This document shows positions 14,010 through 18,037 of a DNA stretch of 18,037 nt, piece by piece; positions within the stretch are counted from its first letter, which is position 1, and the number at the start of each line of letters is the position of its first letter. A program made the translations under genes and the position numbers. Below the pieces are notes generated by a model that ran no database searches, was not told the DNA's origin, and saw only the letters and a program-made list of their open reading frames with translations. The stretch covers positions 1 to 18,037 of the forward strand of contig CAZSPL010000054.1 in assembly GCA_964608735.1 (NCBI GenBank). The letters run 5' to 3'. This DNA comes from CAZSPL01 sp964608735 (GTDB lineage Bacteria; JAJVIF01; JAPKYR01; CAZSPL01).

Positions 14010-15890
14010 CTATCCCGTATCACCCGATTCCATCGCTTCGAGGGCCGCCAGCAATTCTTCTATCTCGAGCATGTATGATTCATAGTCGACTATGTGCGTC
14101 TCCAGTGCGGCCATCTCTCCCGCGTAGATGCTTTCCTTCGCACGCCGTGCCCTGAAATCGGACGCAAGCCTGGCGAACGCATCGTCGAAATCCGCTTCTT
14201 TTTCGCGGTAATCTTCCCACGCGGGGCTCGCTTTCAGGTCGTCATAGGGGCGCCGGAGTTCCGCGACGATTTCTTCCTCGATAAGTTCGACAGGAACATC
14301 GAGGTACTCCTCGAGGCTGTACCTGTCGATGAGCGCGGTCGCGGCGAGGAACTCGGTGCGCGACGAGCGGAATTTGTCGAGCTGATTCTTGGTGGCGTCG
14401 CTCTCATGCTTCGGGTCGTCGGTGAGCATTTTCGCGAGTTCGAGGGCATTGCGTCCGAGATTGAGCGCCTTGAGTGCGGCCTTGTCGATCGAATCCTCGG
14501 CAATCGCCGCGAGCTTGAGTTTGATCTCCTCGCTGTCCATTGCCACGGACGTGCCCGAAGCATCGGCGGGACCCGATTCAGCGGGGGTCCCGACCGCAAG
14601 CGTGCCGGTCACATCGCCGGGGGGAACGGGCAAGGCATCGACATGCGTTGGAAATTCCCCCGGCTCTTCGGATGCCGATTCGGTCGGGTGATTGAAAGTC
14701 GATACCGGCGCTTCAGCCGTCACGTCGGTTTCGTCAGCCGGTTGTTCAGTAGCTGTCGCGGGCTGTCCGGAATCCGGTGGATTGAATACGGTCGTGGATT
14801 TCACGGGTTTTGTTTCTTCGGCGAGGGGAGTGGATGTTTCACTCTCCGCGGGCTTCACGGCTTCGGCATCCGATGGAGGCGTGAACAACGACAGCGGGTT
14901 GACCAGTATCTCAAACTCCGGACTTACTTCGGGCGGTTCGCTTATGGGGGGCGGTGCTTCTTCCTCGACGGGCGGCGCTTCTTCGGTTTCCGGCTCGCTT
15001 TCCTCTACAGCGGGAGGAAGCGGAGCCGTCTCGGCGGGTAGTTCAGTGTATTCCACGGGCCCCTCATCGGCGGGGGTTTCCTCGATCGCGGCGGCAGGCT
15101 CTTCGGGAACCGGAGCATATTGGTCTATCAACTCGGTCCAGGACATCCGTCCCTGCTCGCGTGAATACGCCTCATCATTCGCCGCGAAAATCCTGTCGGA
15201 GAAGGTGCGGGATACGGCGTCGGAATATTTTTCAATTGAGATCTTCTCGTAGTCAAGCCCCAGCTTGTCGCAGACATCGGCGAATTTCGATATCGCGTTG
15301 AATTTCGTCCAGAGGAACAGATATGCCTGCTGGGGGCCGCCGTCGCTCCTCGGCACGAAGCCATAATCGTTCAGGTGGGCGATGATATACGGCGCGCCTT
15401 CGACCTTTTCCCTTCGCGACGCCCTCTTTGCGAAGTCCTCGGCGAACGCGGAGAAGTCCTCGGCGAATTCCGGGTGGACAGTCCAAACTTCCTTGTGGTA
15501 TTTCATCAGCTCGGCGCGGGCGTCACTATCGGCGAACGGGATGATCGGCTCCGCGGTGGCGAGGTCTTCGCGCATCGTGACGACCGGACGCATCAACGCT
15601 TCGATCTCATCCGGAAGCACCGCGAGCATACGCGCGGCGCCTTCATAGTCCCCGTGCTTGATATCTATCGCGGCGGAGATGAGCACATCATACCCGGCCT
15701 TGCGCTCGGCATCGCCAAGCGAGAGGGCCGACGGGTCGAAGAGGTTGAAGAAATCCTCGTAGAAACCGGGCGAATACTCCTGGTCGGGTGTATCAACCCG
15801 GAATTTCTTTTCGAGTTCGCCAGCGGCGGGCAGAATAAGAATAAAAAGCCCAAGCACCACGGCGGCTATAAGGCCGGCCAGTCTATGCAT
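14010..15890 (-). CDS. Exported protein with acidic proline-rich linker and helical C-terminus, function unknown
   Basis: 626 residues; I do not recognise the family. Residues 1-24 are a signal peptide (MHRLAGLIAAVVLGLFILIL then PAAG) without a lipobox, so the protein is periplasmic or secreted. Residues about 28-257 look globular. Residues about 258-450 are low-complexity and rich in Pro, Glu, Ala and Thr. They include degenerate repeats around LFTPPSDA, VFNPPDSG and TFNHPTES. Residues about 453-620 are strongly helical and charged, ending in YESYMLEIEELLAALEAMES, probably coiled coil. The middle resembles spacers that extend across the cell wall or periplasm, but that is inference. GGGAGGA lies 9 nt before the ATG. 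It is divergent from the lipoprotein gene at 16059 and ends at a strong terminator. Very acidic overall. Confidence 0.85.
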   Translation of the reverse strand: MHRLAGLIAAVVLGLFILILPAAGELEKKFRVDTPDQEYSPGFYEDFFNLFDPSALSLGDAERKAGYDVLISAAIDIKHGDYEGAARMLAVLPDEIEALMRPVVTMREDLATAEPIIPFADSDARAELMKYHKEVWTVHPEFAEDFSAFAEDFAKRASRREKVEGAPYIIAHLNDYGFVPRSDGGPQQAYLFLWTKFNAISKFADVCDKLGLDYEKISIEKYSDAVSRTFSDRIFAANDEAYSREQGRMSWTELIDQYAPVPEEPAAAIEETPADEGPVEYTELPAETAPLPPAVEESEPETEEAPPVEEEAPPPISEPPEVSPEFEILVNPLSLFTPPSDAEAVKPAESETSTPLAEETKPVKSTTVFNPPDSGQPATATEQPADETDVTAEAPVSTFNHPTESASEEPGEFPTHVDALPVPPGDVTGTLAVGTPAESGPADASGTSVAMDSEEIKLKLAAIAEDSIDKAALKALNLGRNALELAKMLTDDPKHESDATKNQLDKFRSSRTEFLAATALIDRYSLEEYLDVPVELIEEEIVAELRRPYDDLKASPAWEDYREKEADFDDAFARLASDFRARRAKESIYAGEMAALETHIVDYESYMLEIEELLAALEAMESGDTG

Positions 15891-15928
15891 CTGACGTCAT
15901 CCTCCCGGAAAAAACTCACAAGTTGGCT

Positions 15929-15959
15929 ATTATATCGTATTATTTCACGCTAATGTCAC
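15929..15959 (-). promoter_or_regulatory. Promoter for the acidic exported protein gene
   Basis: On the minus strand GTGACA (complement of 15954-15959, 5/6 match) and a perfect TATAAT (complement of 15929-15934). The spacer is 19 nt, longer than ideal. The expected start near 15922 gives a leader of about 32 nt. Confidence 0.45.
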
Positions 15960-15985
15960 TCTGTTAAGAAAAACGACGTAAAGGG

Positions 15986-16061
15986 CATGTAAATATTAAA
16001 CCGCCCGATGCATCGCATCTAATCATAGTGGCAGTATGTAAAATAACATATTATTTACATG
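15986..16061 (+). promoter_or_regulatory. Inverted repeat and start-codon hairpin upstream of the second lipoprotein gene
   Basis: CATGTAAATA (15986-15995) and TATTTACATG (16052-16061) form a perfect 10-bp inverted repeat 56 nt apart, the right arm containing the first ATG. A third, near-identical copy (TATGTAAAATA, from 16035) pairs locally with the right arm. ATGTAAAATAA (16036-16046) and TTATTTACAT (16051-16060) make a 10-bp stem with one bulged A and a CATA loop that buries the start codon. This could be an operator, an RNA element limiting translation, or an AT-rich coincidence. GATGCATC at 16007-16014 is a further small palindrome between the arms. Confidence 0.35.
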
Positions 16062-18037
16062 ATGAAAATTCACGGCGCGGAAATAGCGACACGCAGGCTC
16101 ACCTCGAGGATACTCATGTTCCTGTGCTGCCTCGCCCTGCTAAAGGGGCTCGTGGGATGCTCCTCGTACAACGCGCTCCCGTCGCTGCCGGATATCCGGC
16201 TCAATCCGGCGACGCGCGAATCATCCGACCGCGGCAACACGCTCTGCATCGACTACAGGACCGTCCGCATCGACAGGTACTCGAGCGATGTCACGTGCGA
16301 TATCCACCGCGATGCCGCCGACGCGCTGAACGTCCTCGGTTTCCTCGAACCCCCCGCCCTGAACAACCTCCGCATCGATTTCAGCACGCTTCATATCGAT
16401 GCCGACGCTGGGCTCGTTACCGTCGATGTCATCATCCGGCATCCGCTGCTCTCCGGGGAGAAGCGGTTCAACGGGTTCGACGTGCGCGGCATAGTGTTCG
16501 GGCCGGAGCTGCTGAACGCCGACGGATACCTGAGGTGGTTCAACCCGGGCGAATTCAGCGATGTCCCGCTCGGTTACAAGGACGGGATGCTCGGCACGGC
16601 GGGGGACTGGGAAGACTTCCCAATACGATTCAACGGCTACAAATATTTCGCGGGGGGAATCGAGACGGAGCAGGCGGTCGATGATTTCTTCATGGAACCG
16701 GCGAATGTCTCACTGCGCGGAGTGTTCCAGGAAGGGGCTGAAGTACGCAGGCGATATGAGTTGAGTTGGGATGAGACGTCGAGCATAGTCGATTTCTTCG
16801 TCTTCAACTACGCGGTATACGCGAGCTATCACTTCCCCAAGGGGCAGCCGCCGTATGGGCTCGATGCATTTTCCCTGTCGGCAAATTCGCACGAAGCGGT
16901 TTTCGCGCGCGTTCACGAGAACAAGAATACGCTCTATTACAACGACAGCGATGCCGGGGGAGGGATAGATTTCGACATTGAGATCTTTGACTGGCAGGGG
17001 GCCGGGAGCACATATTCAGCATCGATAAAATCGGTGGAACCGGGGCTGCTTCCTGAAACGGATTTAAGCTTCGTCGAAATCGCAAGCCAGCATTCGGCGA
17101 TATTCAATATCGAAGCGGATATCCAACCGGCGACATCGGCGGGACTCGAACTGCTGATAACGTGTTCGGACGGCACAACCTACGGCGAAGCATACATCGC
17201 GAGCCTCATGCCGGAGGGGCATCCGCTGTACGACAAGCCCATCGTGGTGAGATTCCCCTACACCGCCAATGTATCGGCCCTTCCCGAAGGCATTAACATC
17301 ATTTCATCGGGGCAGCTTCCCGACCCGCAACCGGTTACGGATGAGCGCGACTTCTGCGTTGTCACGGGAAATCCCGAAACGGAAGGGGTCTACTACTTCG
17401 CGCATATCGCGCCCATCCCTCCCGATACCCAGCCCGGGGGGATATTCAGATACCCGCTCGATTATTCTGATGACGCCTCGCTTTATTACAACATATTCAG
17501 CACCATCGAGGGGTACGACGATTATGACCTGTGGGGCGAGGCGTACGACATCGGGGCGTTGGATATCGTGTCCGCCGGGGCCGGGATGTTCACTTCGGTC
17601 TCCGAAAATGCATCGGGATTTCTTCCGTACCTGCACAGGGATATCGCATTCTGGTTCGACATCGAACCCGTTTTGCGAAACGGCATCACATGTCCCAAGG
17701 GAAACGGCGTGCTCAAGTGGATCGATGTATCGGCGAACTACAAGACCGGCATCGATGGGCGGATCATCGGCATTGCGATTACCGACGAGCTGATGTCCGA
17801 CACCTACCCGCCCGTCGGAACCGAGGTCGCCCTGGTCACGGTCTTCAGCCCGTACTACTACTACGACGCGCGCTTCAACCGTTCGATGTTCGAGAAGGAC
17901 ACTCTCGGCAATGTCGACGGCAAGGTCGACGACGTTTATGCATCGGCGTTGGCGTTCGACGGCAATCCGCTCGGCTTGAGCCATGAATGGACGAACAGCG
18001 TGGTGTATATCCTCGAGAGCGATGACACGCCGTCAAT
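16059..18037 (+). CDS. Long lipoprotein, paralogue of the 8411 gene, 3' end cut by the window
   Basis: The frame from ATG 16059 stays open for 659 codons plus 2 nt to the window end. A signal peptide with a basic n-region (TRRLTSR) and core ends in LVG|C, lipid Cys 34. Residues about 90-315 match the unassigned domain of the 8411 protein block by block: NVLGFLEPPALNNLRI, RHPLLSGEKRFNGFDVRGIVF, YLRWFNPGEF, YKDGMLGT, VFNYAVYASYHFPKGQPPY and LYYND...GGGIDFDIEIFDWQG. The later part (about 330-659) has no beta-helix seen so far and I do not recognise it. The start is ambiguous: ATG 16059 and 16062 have no ribosome site and lie in a hairpin, whereas ATG 16116 has GAGG 6 nt upstream. Starting there gives a minimal signal peptide without a basic n-region. 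Surface or periplasmic location is inferred. Confidence 0.85.
   Translation, partial: MMKIHGAEIATRRLTSRILMFLCCLALLKGLVGCSSYNALPSLPDIRLNPATRESSDRGNTLCIDYRTVRIDRYSSDVTCDIHRDAADALNVLGFLEPPALNNLRIDFSTLHIDADAGLVTVDVIIRHPLLSGEKRFNGFDVRGIVFGPELLNADGYLRWFNPGEFSDVPLGYKDGMLGTAGDWEDFPIRFNGYKYFAGGIETEQAVDDFFMEPANVSLRGVFQEGAEVRRRYELSWDETSSIVDFFVFNYAVYASYHFPKGQPPYGLDAFSLSANSHEAVFARVHENKNTLYYNDSDAGGGIDFDIEIFDWQGAGSTYSASIKSVEPGLLPETDLSFVEIASQHSAIFNIEADIQPATSAGLELLITCSDGTTYGEAYIASLMPEGHPLYDKPIVVRFPYTANVSALPEGINIISSGQLPDPQPVTDERDFCVVTGNPETEGVYYFAHIAPIPPDTQPGGIFRYPLDYSDDASLYYNIFSTIEGYDDYDLWGEAYDIGALDIVSAGAGMFTSVSENASGFLPYLHRDIAFWFDIEPVLRNGITCPKGNGVLKWIDVSANYKTGIDGRIIGIAITDELMSDTYPPVGTEVALVTVFSPYYYYDARFNRSMFEKDTLGNVDGKVDDVYASALAFDGNPLGLSHEWTNSVVYILESDDTPS

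Noticed and set aside
14094..15252. Long plus-strand ORFs opposite the acidic exported protein
   Set aside because: Their compositions (Gly/Arg/Phe-rich or Ser/Gly-rich) mirror the Pro/Glu-rich codons of the minus gene. The minus frame has a signal peptide, a strong ribosome site, a promoter and a terminator.
16089..16109. Twin-arginine export signal (TRRLTSR) in the right-edge lipoprotein
   Set aside because: It lacks the Phe/Leu-Lys part of the Tat consensus. A Sec-type lipoprotein signal with a lipobox explains the region.
16028..16684. Plus-strand ORF of 218 codons in another frame
   Set aside because: An Arg-rich shadow of the lipoprotein gene. The true frame from 16059 has a signal peptide and blocks matching the 8411 protein.
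1..18037. tRNA, rRNA, CRISPR array, insertion sequence, attachment site
   Set aside because: The intergenic gaps are all under 200 bp. None shows a cloverleaf, spaced direct repeats, a transposase gene or terminal inverted repeats.

Overview
The window reads as chromosomal DNA of a GC-rich bacterium. The genes are closely packed, many in apparent operons, with Shine-Dalgarno sites, some TTG/GTG starts and several tetraloop-type intrinsic terminators. Two long secreted lipoproteins share a domain I cannot assign. Nothing here (no rRNA, tRNA or phylum marker) allows a taxon to be named; an uncultured lineage is possible, but that is only an impression. I saw no CRISPR array, insertion sequence or prophage.

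Left to right. (1) Positions 1-1262, minus strand: an AAA/ABC-type ATPase overlapping the start of a TOPRIM-like gene that runs off the left edge. This resembles a two-gene ATPase+TOPRIM defence-type module and is AT-richer than the rest. (2) 1363-3612, minus: a two-gene surface-polysaccharide operon with a membrane sugar-phosphate transferase and a GT2 glycosyltransferase 3 bp apart. (3) 3664-4408, plus: protein-L-isoaspartate methyltransferase (pcm), with a promoter and a possible 13-codon leader peptide, convergent with seryl-tRNA synthetase (serS, 4446-5735, minus). (4) 5843-11160, plus: promoter, ribose-5-phosphate isomerase A (rpiA), a GT-C membrane glycosyltransferase, a 33-residue micro-lipoprotein, a long lipoprotein ending in a beta-helix, then a strong terminator. 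(5) 11248-11811, plus: a small AmaP-like membrane protein with its own terminator. (6) 11805-13952, plus: a two-gene signalling operon, made of a receiver domain fused to an RsbW-type ATPase domain followed by a soluble histidine kinase. It converges on a minus-strand gene for a long acidic, proline-rich exported protein (14010-15890), and the terminator lies between them. (7) 16059-18037, plus: a second long lipoprotein gene, cut by the right edge, paralogous in its N-terminal third to the one at 8411. Its start codon lies inside a hairpin and inverted repeat.

Housekeeping genes (serS, rpiA, pcm) are interspersed with envelope genes (polysaccharide synthesis, GT-C enzyme, lipoproteins, exported protein) and one regulatory pair. 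The least understood parts are the paralogous lipoprotein domain, the receiver/anti-sigma fusion and the ATPase/TOPRIM pair at the left edge.
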